A DNA stretch of 64,000 bases. Origin: Atherix ibis (Eukaryota > Arthropoda > Insecta > Diptera > Athericidae). Under the pieces are notes generated by a model. The model had not been told where the DNA came from. It ran no database searches and worked only from the letters and a program-made list of their open reading frames with translations. Both the position numbers and the translations under genes were made by a program. The DNA is taken from positions 10,770,326 to 10,834,325 of the forward strand of contig OY282609.1 of NCBI GenBank assembly GCA_958298945.1, read 5' to 3'. Positions 1-10,404 of the stretch are shown here, piece after piece. Each line of letters begins with the position of its first letter. The first letter of the stretch is position 1.

Positions 1-1019
1 TGAATAATTCTACGAAAAGAGAAAAATGTATACCATTTTTTTTAATAAATTTAAAAGTTATGTTGACGAAAAGCAATTATTTTTAAACTTAATTTAATTG
101 TAAATTCATTTCGACTTTTCTTGAAAGAAGACCCCAATTATTCTCTTACATTTGTACAAATATTTTCAAAAAACATAATATTATGCTACCAAATAAAAAA
201 GTTTTTTTTTTTAAATTTCCAAATGGTATAAATTTGGTATACAATTGCAATCTGAATATAATTTTACTATAATTTTTGTATTTTAGAAACTGTGTAAAGA
301 CATATTTATGTTAATATAAAAATCATATTAAATATAATATTCTTAAAGTTATCCTATTAAATTAATAAAAACTTTATGGTATGCTAAACAATAATATTAG
401 AACATTAAAACAAATTTCAATTTGATTTCTTATTTTCAACCAAATATACCAAATTGAAAATTGAAAACTTTTTCGATTATCTCTCATAAGTCTAAAAAAA
501 GATATTATACGAGTATGTTATACATCAAATGTATATAAAAGATGAAACTAGAAACAACAAAAATTATGATAGTAAATTTGCAGTTTATTTCTAGTAAATA
601 TGTATATAGGTGTCGCTGATGTAACCGTAAGTACTTATAAATTTACTAAACTGTAAGATTTTTAATATTTTTCCACTCAAGTATTATAATATAAATATGC
701 AAATTTTTAAAATATTTTTATAAAATAAATTTACAAATTATTCTAGCAAGCATTTACATGGATTAAGAACATTTAAAATTATGATGGAATAAGGGGTAAC
801 TCTTTTTATAAAGCCCTTGCACTTAAGTCATAATGTTCTATTTGTCATTAACAAATAATTATTTCAATAATTCATAGATTTATGGTTTTCAAAGTATTAA
901 ATTGCCCATTGTAATATAAAAAAATTAAATAATTTTAGCCCACGTTGCCGTTCCATTTACATAGCCAAAAACAAAGACGTAAATCAGGAAATAAATATTT
1001 ATCAAAATAAGAAAAAATA
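1..1019. other. AT-rich non-coding DNA
   Basis: No gene, RNA or recognisable repeat is seen. The stretch is long A/T runs with scattered stops in all frames. One ACGAGTAT octamer lies at 509-516. Confidence 0.5.
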
Positions 1020-1700
1020 ATTAAGGTAATAGCAGATCCTTGGGGAACAGCAGTATTTATTACTCGTAGTCGTTAAAAACAACTTGGATTGAATGGCCCG
1101 AAAGATAGCTTCTAATCTATTTAAGAAGGCAATCGTCGATACCACATGTGTATGCATGAATTTTCGACAAATACTTTTTGTGGTATTAAGTGTGAAGTAT
1201 TGGGAGTGTGGATGTACTTTTTAACTAAATATATCATCAAATCACCAGTGGATCTATTGGTATAGAAACCATATTGACAGTCACTGAGGAGCTTCCGTGA
1301 TTGATGATATCTTATTAGCTGATGGTTCATTATCGTTTCTATTATCTTATAAAGAAAGGACGTTAGTAAAAGTAGTCGGAAATTGGAGGGTGAATAAAAT
1401 TCGTATTTTTTTTTTAAGAATACGAATTTTATTCGCCCCCCAATTTCAAATGCGTCTTCCTATCTCTACCCGAAAAGATTCCAGAAGGAAAGGATAGGTG
1501 GAGAAGGTGGTTCAGCGATCTTGCCAGCGTGTAAGCACACCTCTTCAGATCAATAGGAGGTCCCATCTAGACCAGAGGATTTGTGTATACCAAGATGCTT
1601 AAGTACTCTACCTACTGTATGAGTGCGAAAATAAATTCCCCATTTTGAAAATTTAATGATCTCTAATGAACGCGGTGGTAAGAAACAATTTAGTAAGAAA
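1020..1700 (-). mobile_element. degraded non-LTR retrotransposon (LINE) reverse transcriptase fragment
   Basis: Read on the minus strand, this stretch codes broken pieces of a LINE reverse transcriptase in the expected order. Near 1620-1500 are pieces like HKSSGLDGT (usual form HKASGPDGI) and a frame-shifted NHLLHLSFPSGIF. At 1330-1121 is SDCQYGFYTNRSTGDL, which matches the conserved QYGFR..RSTGDLL block. Near 1053-1021 is AVPQGS, the usual GVPQGS of motif B. Stops and frameshifts separate the pieces and the YADD motif is not found, so the copy is dead and 3'-truncated. The block is richer in G+C than its flanks. An inverted repeat at 1379-1447 interrupts it. The clade is uncertain; the family call rests on the conserved blocks. 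Confidence 0.75.
1379..1447. repeat. 29-bp inverted repeat inside the LINE fragment
   Basis: Left arm 1379-1407 and right arm 1419-1447 are reverse complements with two mismatches, around an 11-nt T-rich loop. It lies where the reverse transcriptase would be continuous, so one arm probably replaced element sequence. Confidence 0.9.
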
Positions 1701-2308
1701 CAACAAAGAAGACTAAGATGCAGAGAAGTAATCTGAGAGCAGAATAGTTTACTTCAATGAGCTGACAACTTGTTGGGATGAATAAAGTGGTACAATTTTT
1801 AATTTTTTAAGTATTTTAATTTAATATAATGTTTTGTTTTGAAATTTTTTGATATTCTTACGGAAATTTAAAAAATTACAAAATATAGTAGCTTATACCA
1901 TGGACTTAATAAAAAAGATACATTATGAATTGTATGATTGGGACCATTAAACTTATATGGTGTATTCCAAATATCACGCAAAATGAATTTATTAAATTTT
2001 AAATTTATAAATTCTTAAATTTATTTATAAAATTTCACTAAATTAATAATGACAACTTTCGAAATATTTGCATAAAAGAAGAATTTATTATTCAAAAAAT
2101 TTCAGATGTTTTTTTGTATAACAATTTATATTTGGTTAAATAATTTTTACACTTTTCAAAAAAAGTTTCATCTACAAAATCTCAATTTCCAATTAATTTT
2201 GGAAACAAAACTAAATTAAATTTAAAAGTATTTGAAAAAAATTTCAATAATTTTCATGTAACATTTCAATTTGATTTTAAAAATATACGTCTTTCTTATA
2301 AAATTCAT
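1701..2308. other. non-coding stretch between LINE relic and G12-1
   Basis: No coding or RNA signal is seen. It includes the 3' flank of G12-1, whose minus-strand stop is at 2311-2309. It is AT-rich with no clear repeat. Confidence 0.4.
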
Positions 2309-3213
2309 TTACATATAGTTGTTTTTTCCATAAATTTTTTGAAAATTAACATATATAGAATCAAAGTTTTTCTTCAAATTTTCGAAACTGTCTACAAAAC
2401 TAAAAAAATCTAAACAGGGTGTAGCTAGAGCTTGTTCAACATATTTCTCTTTTAAAAATAATTTAGCAAATTCTCTGGCAGCCTCAAATAAATCGTCGAT
2501 GTCCACTCCCAAATTTTTCAGATTTTCCAAATGTTTTGCATATGCAGGAATTGTCAAAATATCGTCAACAATTTTAATGAATTTGGGTGATCTTGTAGCA
2601 ATAATAGCTTTTTGTAAATATATGTCATTGGGTATATTCTTTTCAAATTCATTATCTAATATCTCAAATGGTAAAATTGAAGTGATAGCTCGGAAAAAAC
2701 CCACAAGATCGCTTTTATCATTAGAATTATCACGAGAATATCGCATTTTAGGTCTTTCTAAATGCGGTAATCCGAAAATATCCTCAAATTCATTGAAATA
2801 ATAATATGCATCCAAATAAAGATTATCACAAATATAACTTGTGAACGCAAGAAAAGCTGGATGATCCTGGATGCCTCTAATAATATCTTCAAATTCTTCA
2901 GAACCCATATATTCGGCAACATTAAAAATTAAATTTAGTAGTTCCCTGGGTATTTTTTCTTCTATGGTATTAATAGCATTTCCAAAAAATGTATCAACAA
3001 TTGGCTTTAAACCACCACCATTTGGGGCTTGGCATTCAGCATAACCATCTGTTAGAAAAATTAACATATTTGAAGAAAAATAATACAACATATAATATTC
3101 TTAAAGAATAAGAAAATTTATTTATTTAGTACGAAATGATATTTACCTAATTTAATAAAAGAAGTTGCATCAGAAAATGCAAGTATTCCAACTAAAAAAA
3201 CAATTATTTTCAT
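2309..3213 (-). CDS. G12-1: secreted insect allergen-related repeat (G12/Bla g 1-like) protein with long C-terminus
   Basis: This is a two-exon gene: exon 1 is 3213-3147 and exon 2 is 3048-2309. The 98-bp intron has GTAAAT and a CAG acceptor, and its phase-1 junction forms an Asp codon. The predicted protein has 268 residues. Residues 1-22 (MKIIVFLVGILAF...) are a signal peptide, which decides the start over upstream in-frame Met codons. The mature part has the family marks: APNGGG (30-35), LYLDAYYYFN (99-108), GLPHLERPK (115-123) and SPKF (176-179). Family knowledge: these helical proteins are secreted by insect midgut, rise after feeding and bind lipid in a hydrophobic cavity. Oddity: paralogues end about where residue 220 falls here, but this frame runs some 48 residues further with no family similarity. 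A lost stop or a real extension are both possible. Confidence 0.85.
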
Positions 3214-3253
3214 TTTTTTAAATTTTAAAAAGGCGCCTGCTTTAATAAAACTA

Positions 3254-3321
3254 GTCATTGTCAAACGAAGACCATCACTTATATAGTCTGAATCTAATAA
3301 GACAAATATTATAATCTTATC
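3254..3321 (-). promoter_or_regulatory. putative G12-1 core promoter with GATA site
   Basis: On the minus strand GATAAG (3321-3316) lies about 36 bp before TATATAAG (3285-3278), which lies about 65 bp before the start codon at 3213. No clear TCAGT initiator is seen. The order matches the other G12 genes. In Drosophila, GATA factors bind such sites in midgut genes; use here is inferred. Confidence 0.5.
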
Positions 3322-4435
3322 TTTTTGATTGAAAGTATTTACTATCTCAAACATTTTATTAAAATAAAATAAAGTAAAATCTCTAATAAATCAATGTCTC
3401 AATTATCTATAAATAAAATTAGTAATATAACATATTTACTTTAATTAATGTTTTCAATATCTGGTATTTTTCGAGATCATCATTTCTAAATAGAAATTCG
3501 TAACAAGATATTTATTTGTGAAAGAAAATCGATTACTAGTCTTAAATACAATACAAATTAAAAATTATCAAATCACATTCCGAATGTATCTAATAATAAT
3601 TGTATTAAAAAAGCTATAAATATTTTTCAATATTTATAGCTCCTATAAATGAAGTTTTCAATTTCATAATTTGGAAAGGGCAGCCCCATAATTTAAAAAA
3701 ATCAAACATTTTTTATAATTTATTTAGGTTAATATTTGCCATTTTATATTATGGATTGTCAAATTACTAAACAATATATTTACGTCAACTTTTCATAAAT
3801 GTGATGACTTTATCTTAACAAATTTTTTCGTTTTAAAAGGAGATTATAGTTATTTTATATATCAATAAGAAAAATTTCTATAACTGGAGCTGTAAAAACC
3901 TACAAGTAATTGTACATAAGCCGTTGTGACCGCGAAAAGTGACTATCTGGTATTCATTTGGGTCTGAAGTTATCACTGGCCCATATTTAATTAAATATGA
4001 CGTGGAGACAATTAAAGTCAACTCTGAGTGCTGTGACCATATGTTAATTAACATTTATTTCCATAAACTTTAATTTTTAATCTATACATTATATGAATTT
4101 AACAAGAGGCATAATTTCAAGATTTGGTAATTTCAATTCATCTCCAACGTCGTCACATTTGACAACGTTGGTTTTTTTTTGTAAGGCTACGATAAAATTA
4201 TTTACGAAAACGATCTTTAAACTTTAGAGCATTTAAAAACAAAAATGTTCGTATGTTAGGTAATGACCCTATTACAGTTAGAAATATGCGAAAATAAAGT
4301 CATCAAAAATTATCTCAAAAGGGTCAAGTCCTGCAAGATATCTGATGGCGGCCATTTTCATCAAATTTGAATTTTACACGTATTTTATTTAATTTTGGAT
4401 TACCCTTAATTAAGGATCACCCTTAATTATACTGT
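3322..4435. other. AT-rich intergenic DNA
   Basis: No gene is seen. Small hairpins lie at 3612-3641 (13-bp arms) and about 4133-4160 (12-bp arms with one mismatch, then a T run). Neither has flanking features that would make it an RNA gene. Confidence 0.4.
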
Positions 4436-5640
4436 TTCCAACATCGTATTCTGGTTCGACAGGAATCTTTCCAAGCAACCAATTTTCAAGCTACGATTAA
4501 ACCATTCGAGAAATGCTCGATTTTTAGAAAAAATCATTCACTTTATCGGCTTGATTAGTGGAATATATGCTCGAACATGTTGGACGAATAACCTCTTGTT
4601 GATCGAGCATGCTCGAAATGAACAAAATATGGAGTTTTGCTCGAATGGTATAATCGCCTCAAATTGTAGACGCTCAATCATAAAAGCTAACGGACCTCAA
4701 AAACGCATCTCGAATGTAAAGTTTCATTAAAACTGCGCGTTTGAGCCATAATTTTATTGCAATATTAAACATTATTTTGTATTTTGATTTGCCGGTTGTT
4801 TATACAAAAAGAAAATCGCAAAATATATGGTTCAACGGTGGCAGTGAAGTTTAATTCCACAGTCTAGACATTAACATCGATCACCGTAGGAATAATCGTC
4901 ATGATAGTTTGTTGCAGAATACGGAATCGATACTGTAAAAAGCGGAAGCTGGAACCAGTCACAAAATAAATAAGGCAATATGAATCAACGCATTGGCGCA
5001 TCTTGATTAGCGATTAACGGCTAGATCAGTTCCAAAAGGTGGTCGGACAATAACTTTCCGTATGCACCGTTCTTACCGCGCTTACCCCACCCAGACACTG
5101 TTTGCACTACCACTCTTTATTGTCATCGCTTTTGCTATTATCCAACATCAACCATATCCCATTGCTGCACTTCGTTTTCGTAGCTGCATTCTCATTAATT
5201 ATCCTATTTTCTATTTTTTTATATATTCAATATTTTCCTTTTATGTCGTTCAAATACTTTTTTACCTTTTCCTTGATTGCCAAATGTATTAGACCGCAAA
5301 ATGCTAAAAAAAAAAACAATTGAAAATAGTTCATGAAAACAAAACAAATGTGAAATGTCAAATGGATGAAGAAAAACATCGCAGCTTGCACAAATTTCTA
5401 CCTGGGCGAACTTTGATCGAGCTCACGCGTAATCACTGTTCGCAAATTGTTCGAGAGTTCGAGAACGTGATCGAAACTTTTCGTTTACCCGCCGAAGACT
5501 CGAACAAAAAATATTCTAGCTGTCACAATAATTCGCCCATTGGTCAAATGGTATAATCGGTATTAACAAGTTCGTCAAATTAGATGAATTTGAGACGAAT
5601 ATTTGGCTCGAATAATTCGAGCATTTTACAAATGATCTAA
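4436..5640. repeat. TCGAG-rich repeat block, unidentified (possible DNA-transposon relic)
   Basis: This block has more G+C than its surroundings and many CTCGA/GCTCGA motifs. The left piece CGATTAAACCATTCGAG (about 4494-4510) is nearly the reverse complement of CTCGAATGGTATAATCG (about 4642-4658), and ATGGTATAATCG recurs near 5548. This suggests terminal repeats of a non-autonomous DNA element, perhaps two nested copies. Open frames of 70-80 codons occur on both strands (for example 5062-5292) but look like no known protein. It lies just left of the MITE at 5716 and shares its base style. Confidence 0.4.
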
Positions 5641-5715
5641 TCAGATCATTAGGTATCAGACCAACAAATTGAATTTTACCAATTATAAAATCGAATAAAA
5701 TGTTATAATAGATAA

Positions 5716-6025
5716 AGCCTGGTATGCAGCTCGAGCTAAGATAAATTTTCATACGATTTTTAGCTCGCTAAATCGAAAACGAAAAATTTAGCTCACGCGT
5801 TCGCCGGGCAGTACGCAGCTCGAGAGTGAAAACAAAGTCTCCATTGACAAGTCTCCACGCGATTTCACTTTGGTTTTCGCTACAATTAAATGCACGGAAC
5901 AATAATCAAAGATAAATGCTAGCTAAATTTTGACGTTTGTGTTTCACTCTCGTTTAGCTGCGCTAAATGAGAGAGTAGTGGAGATCGCGTTAAAATTTAT
6001 CTTCGCTCGAGCTGCATACCAGGCT
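5716..6025. mobile_element. MITE-like DNA transposon, 34-bp terminal inverted repeats, TAA duplication
   Basis: The ends are inverted repeats of about 34 bp: 5716-5749, starting AGCCTGGTATGCAGCTCGAG, and 5992-6025, ending CTCGAGCTGCATACCAGGCT. They differ at one position. TAA abuts both sides (5713-5715 and 6026-6028), as expected of a 3-bp target duplication such as those of PIF/Harbinger elements. The 310-bp body has no open frame, so the element is non-autonomous. It lies about 590 bp upstream of the G12-2 start codon. The superfamily is inferred from the duplication only. Confidence 0.85.
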
Positions 6026-6448
6026 TAACTAAGAAACTTCATCAGATTTATTGCAATGAGCTATCTAAAAAGCCGTAGTTTAGTTAATGCATTTAATTTT
6101 ATATCCCACTATAACATTTTGTTTGAAAAGGTGCCATCTGTTGTTTGGTAGAGTTTTCAAAAAGTTATAGATTTTATCTTATCAGATCATATATAATAAA
6201 ATTAAAATTTTCTATCAATGTAAGTTTATGTTTACAAATACCAAAGTTAATAATAATTTTTTGATAAATTTAGTAATAAAATAAAAATTGTACATTAACT
6301 TATCTTCGGTAATAAGTTATAAAGATGAAATACGAGTACACCTGCTTTGCCAATAATGATTTCAATAAAAAAAACTTTAGTTATAGAAAACAAACTATAA
6401 ATTTAAAGTCATAATTCAAATTTTATATATGGGAATACTATTGATTAT

Positions 6449-6563
6449 GATAAGGCAAATCAGCTAAGTGCGAATTATTTGCATGCACCTGGTTTTATTT
6501 ACAAATAATTTTTTTAGCGCAAAAGTATTTAAATTCAAAATTAAATTATTTTTACAATCAGTT
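6449..6563 (+). promoter_or_regulatory. putative G12-2 promoter with GATA site
   Basis: GATAAG at 6449-6454, a TATA-like TATTTAAA at 6526-6533, and a TCAGTT initiator at 6558-6563. The initiator A is 34 nt from the first T, and the start codon follows at 6614. The GATA site is farther from TATA (77 bp) than in the other paralogues, so its use is less sure. Confidence 0.45.
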
Positions 6564-6613
6564 AAATAAAATTACTCCTGAGATTTGTAACGTTTTTTTT
6601 TTCTAAGAAAAAA

Positions 6614-7382
6614 ATGAAAATACTTCTAATAATATTAATTACAATTGCTATATGCAAGGCAGATTTTGAGTGTATGAAAATTTTTCGTTTAAAAAAATTA
6701 CAATTTACATCTATGAAAATATGATAATTAATTATTTTTTAATTGTTTTTATGTTTTTATAGTTCCAAAACCGCCAGGTGATCAGTGCGTATCGTCGATG
6801 CCAGCTATTGGACTCGGTAATATTGTTGAGGAGATTATCGACATTCTTCCTTATAAAGATATTGCGTTCATATTGCAACATGCGATTATATTAGATACTG
6901 AAGTTCGAGAGTTATTTAGATTCTTTAGGTCTGATACATTCAACACAGTTCTAATAACATTATATAATATACCCGAGTTCATTGAGTTTATGGAGGATCT
7001 ATGCGAGGATCTATATATTGATTCGTATTTTTATTTAAATCTAATTCCAAAACTATTTGGATCTGAACAAATGCAACGACCTAAATATAGAAATTTCCAA
7101 GATATGATAGCTTCACAAAGGCGACCAGGTTTCAAAGGACTACTGGAAGATATTGGCGATATAATGCCCACAGATGAACTTTTAGCAAAATTTTTGGAGC
7201 ATCTTAATAATGAGTATTTGAATCTAGCAAGGGAAAAAATAGCTTCTTCAGAGTTTAAACGAGTACTTAATATTTTAAATAATACATCAGAATTAGAAAT
7301 AACACTACAAAAAATACGTGATACAGGAGTTGATATCGATAGCTTCTTTGAGACTCTGGGAGAAATTCTAAACATTCAATAA
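6614..7382 (+). CDS. G12-2: divergent secreted insect allergen-related repeat protein
   Basis: Exon 1 is 6614-6671 and exon 2 is 6763-7382. The 91-bp intron has donor T|GTATGA, and a T-rich tract precedes the AG acceptor. Only this donor keeps frame (phase 1, giving Phe20). The protein has 225 residues. Residues 1-16 (MKILLIILITIAICKA) are a signal peptide. Family marks are weaker but in order: DQC (26-28), a helical segment with TEVRELFRFF, LYIDSYFYLN (103-112), QRPKYR (124-129), GLLEDIGDIMP (145-155) and SSEF (181-184), with GVDIDSFF near the end. The NGGG motif after the Cys, present in all four paralogues, is missing (SSMPAIGLG instead). Length is normal for a single-repeat member. An AATAAA lies at the stop codon. 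It is convergent with G12-3. Function is inferred from the family (midgut, lipid binding). Confidence 0.85.
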
Positions 7383-8286
7383 TAAAATTATTTATGAAAG
7401 ATTTTTAATAAGAAGTTTACTTTATTTTAAATAAAATATAATTCTTTTATTTCTTAATTAGTTAATTTTTCTCATAAGTTTTAATAGTGGAGTTAGTAAA
7501 CCAAGTTTTTAATATGATAATAAACATATTAAACATATATATTAATTGAAAAAAGGGTTCTACTTTATGGATAAACAACAATTAATCATTTTAATGAGGT
7601 TCTATAAAATATAATCTTTTTAACCGTTTATTTCTGCTTTATCCTCAACTTCACTTTCAAAAAGATTTTAGAAATTTTTCAACTAATTCTACTTATTTTT
7701 AAACATGTTGTCCAAAATTCTGATTGATACAATTGAAAAGTGTTTAAAGGTATTGAATATTGAAATTTAATTATTAATTTTAAATTTACAGTTTTATTAT
7801 TACAAAAAAAGAAGCACACATAAACTATGTGGAAATAAATCAAATGGTGATTAATATGGCCGAAACTTCGGTACATTTTTTGTGTATTAAAAACTTTATT
7901 TTTTAAAGTTCATCTATTCACAAAAGGGAAACTCTTTTCCCTTTTGTGAATAGATGAACTTTAATTAAATAACAAATACGTAAATTGAAAAACTTTGTCA
8001 TATTCACTTTTTAGTCAACTACACATTTTATTAAATTACAAAGTAAACCTCAGTGGAATAAAATTTTAAAATATTTTACTATTAATTAGTATTCATTTTA
8101 GTTTGTATAAAATTTAGTTTAAAACTACAAATATGGTTGTTAGAATTTATCCCATAATTTTTCTACATCGAAACATTTCGATAAAACCAATCATAGTTAT
8201 TTTGTTGTTTTTTTTCTTCTAATTTTTAACATTTTCTGTTTTATGATAACTATTGCTAAGAAAAAGTATGTGTAATAAGTTTTTTT
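7383..8286. other. convergent intergenic region between G12-2 and G12-3
   Basis: It holds the two 3' flanks and a striking perfect inverted repeat at 7903-7964, listed separately. No coding or RNA gene is seen otherwise. Confidence 0.5.
7903..7964. repeat. perfect 29-bp inverted repeat, 4-nt loop
   Basis: Arms 7903-7931 and 7936-7964 are exact reverse complements, with loop CTCT. No mismatch is seen, so it is either recent or maintained. A transcript would fold into a long hairpin. No target duplication or flanking transposon feature is visible. Confidence 0.95.
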
Positions 8287-9014
8287 TTATTTCCATTCGA
8301 AAAACTTTTTAATAGCGTTTAAAGCACTATCAACATCAACGCCAAAACCACGTAGATGATTTGCAAATTCTATGAATTCAGGTAGTTTTTCAAAAGGTTC
8401 AACAAGGCTTCTGAATTCTGGTGATTTAATAGCTTCAGCCGCTTTTCTTAAATACTCATCATTGGCAAGTTTCTCCTCGTACATTTTTTTAATTTCTTTT
8501 AGTGGTAAAACGTCAATAATGTCCTGTAAAAGACCAACTAGTCCACAACGGTTAAGTAACTCCACATTTCTTATTGCACTATTTGGTTTTTGAATTGGTG
8601 GAAGCCCAAGTTGATCGCCAATGAAATTCAAGTAATAGTAAGCATCAAAATATAGTGATTTGCATACAAATTCTAAAAATTTTATTATTGCTGGTTGTTT
8701 TTGTACCGAAAGAATGATCATTTCAAATTTGTCTGATTGCAAAAATTCCATCACTTTTTCAACTTGGTGATCATTGGAAACAGCATTTATGAAAATAGAT
8801 GCAATCTCCCCTTCTGGTAGTAGAGCTAAGAATTCTTTAAAAGCTGAATCAAGTCCACCGCCATTTGCTGCCTTACATTGTGGTTCATCTACGTATTTGG
8901 AAGCTTATTTATAGTCAAATATATCTATTTACTAGAAATAAACCTACCTTTTGGTAATATTAAAAATGCACTTGAAGTTGTTAAAACAACCAGAAATATT
9001 ATCGAACTTTTCAT
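8287..9014 (-). CDS. G12-3: secreted insect allergen-related repeat protein
   Basis: Exon 1 is 9014-8948 and exon 2 is 8888-8287. The 59-bp intron has donor AAAG|GTAGGT and acceptor TAG, and is phase 1 as in the other genes. The protein has 222 residues. Residues 1-16 (MKSSIIFLVVLTTSSA) are the signal peptide. Then follow PQCKAANGGGLD (25-36), NAVSNDHQVEKVMEFL (57-72), LYFDAYYYLN, GLPPIQKP, GLLQDIIDVLP and SPEF, and it ends in KKFFEWK like G12-4 and G12-5. Codons upstream of residue 69 contain no Met until exon 1, so the spliced start is needed. An AATAAA overlaps the stop codon. It stands divergent to G12-4, 1.39 kb away. Expected role: secreted midgut protein with a lipid-binding helical fold, by family only. 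Confidence 0.9.
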
Positions 9015-9054
9015 ATTGACGAATGATCGATTTTATTTTGATGCGCACAAATAA

Positions 9055-9120
9055 ACTAAGATTTTTTACGTTGAAATGATTGTCTTTTATACTCTTTGAA
9101 ATAAGCTGGGTTATCTTATC
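9055..9120 (-). promoter_or_regulatory. putative G12-3 promoter with GATA site
   Basis: On the minus strand GATAAG (9120-9115, in GATAAGATAA) lies 29 bp before TATAAAAG (9091-9084). An initiator-like TTAGTTT at about 9058-9052 follows, and the start codon is at 9014. Same order as the other family members. Confidence 0.55.
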
Positions 9121-10286
9121 TAGATTGTCTATAAATGGTTAATTTTGATTATTTCTAAAGACATTTGGTATAAAATTGTCTTATTAGGAAATAAGAGGAT
9201 TACATAAAAAGATTGATTTATTATCTTTAACTTTATAAAAATTCCATTCAACATATATACAGGATTATATTTGTATATGAACAAATGTGATAGTATTTAA
9301 ATCTACAGAAGATAATTACTAAGATAGTTGATATAAAATCAATTTCAGTTTTTTTTCTTCAAAAGAACGATGGAGAGTGTTTTTAATAAAACTGTATACA
9401 TAATTTTTTATGAATTTTTAACTTTTATAGATCGCTCAATATTCATTGAAATACCATATTTACTATTGAACTATTTCTAAGTACTCGTAGGTTAATAACC
9501 TGAAGATGATTTTATCATTTCAAGACCTAAAATACGGTTTTTTCTATACCTTATTAGGTAAACATTGATGAAAAATTCCTAATCAGTAGCATAAAAATTT
9601 TATTATATTTATTTATTTTATAAACATGTGACATTTTTTAATCGGGTGCATTATTACTAATATTATAAGCACTATCATAGCCTGAGCTATTTTCCATCAA
9701 ATAATTACAATTTAACTAAAAACGTCACTAATTTTATTTGAACTTAAAACTAATACATAATCAATTGGTAAAATGATTTCAACTGAAATTTAATAATTAA
9801 CAATGACAAAATAAGAAAAATAAGTTCCCATAAAAACTAGACATTTTTAAAACGCAATTTTCGCAAATTACCTCTTTTATATCCGACCACCAAATATTAT
9901 CATTTTATCAACAATATCAATAATTTAGTATAGAAATTATATAAAAATATACTGTATTATCAGAATTAAAAGCAACATTTTCAATTCACCTGGTGATTAA
10001 TATAATAAACTACATTATATTATACAATAAATAATATTGAATGAAATAAAATTAATATTTAATGCGTATTATAAAATATCAGCTACTGAAATTTGCGTTT
10101 TTTTAATAAAAGAAAACTAAGTGAACTTTAGAAAATTTTTATTACAGAATTATTGGAATTAAAGCGGCTTTTTTTGTACATTATATTATTAAGATTAGAG
10201 ACCAAGAAGCAATACTAAATCCAAATCGTATGCACATAATATATTTTGATTGTTAATCTATGTTACAATAAATTATACCAATTATT
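9121..10286. other. intergenic DNA between divergent G12-3 and G12-4
   Basis: AT-rich with no gene or recognisable repeat. It must contain any shared upstream control of the two divergent genes, but I see no motif beyond those listed at the promoters. Confidence 0.4.
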
Positions 10287-10289
10287 TTT

Positions 10290-10361
10290 GATAAGATTCC
10301 TTTAAGCTCGATTTTCGTTGCTATAAAAGCGATCCAATTTGTGAAATCTTCACTTTCAGTT
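10290..10361 (+). promoter_or_regulatory. G12-4 core promoter: GATA site, TATA box, initiator
   Basis: GATAAG at 10290-10295 within TTTTGATAAGATT, TATAAAA at 10322-10328, and TCAGTT at 10356-10361 with the initiator A 36 nt from the first T of TATA. G12-5 has the same three elements with the same TATA-initiator spacing. Confidence 0.65.
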
Positions 10362-10404
10362 TATCCTAACCGTCAAGAGCTAGGCTAGCATTCAAAAATT
10401 CAAA

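Noticed and set aside
2499..2801. Plus-strand open frame of 100 codons
   Set aside because: It is antisense to G12-1 exon 2; the minus-strand protein has family motifs and a signal peptide.
3118..3354. Longer N-terminus for G12-1 from an upstream Met
   Set aside because: The upstream part covers the TATA and GATA sites; the start at 3213 gives a proper signal peptide like the other four genes.
4130..4175. GC hairpin followed by a T run, like a bacterial terminator
   Set aside because: The DNA is clearly eukaryotic nuclear; the hairpin is short, has a mismatch and no gene ends there.
7031..7375. Minus-strand frame of 114 codons
   Set aside because: Antisense to G12-2 exon 2, no family similarity.
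8372..8593. Plus-strand frame of 73 codons
   Set aside because: Antisense to G12-3 exon 2.
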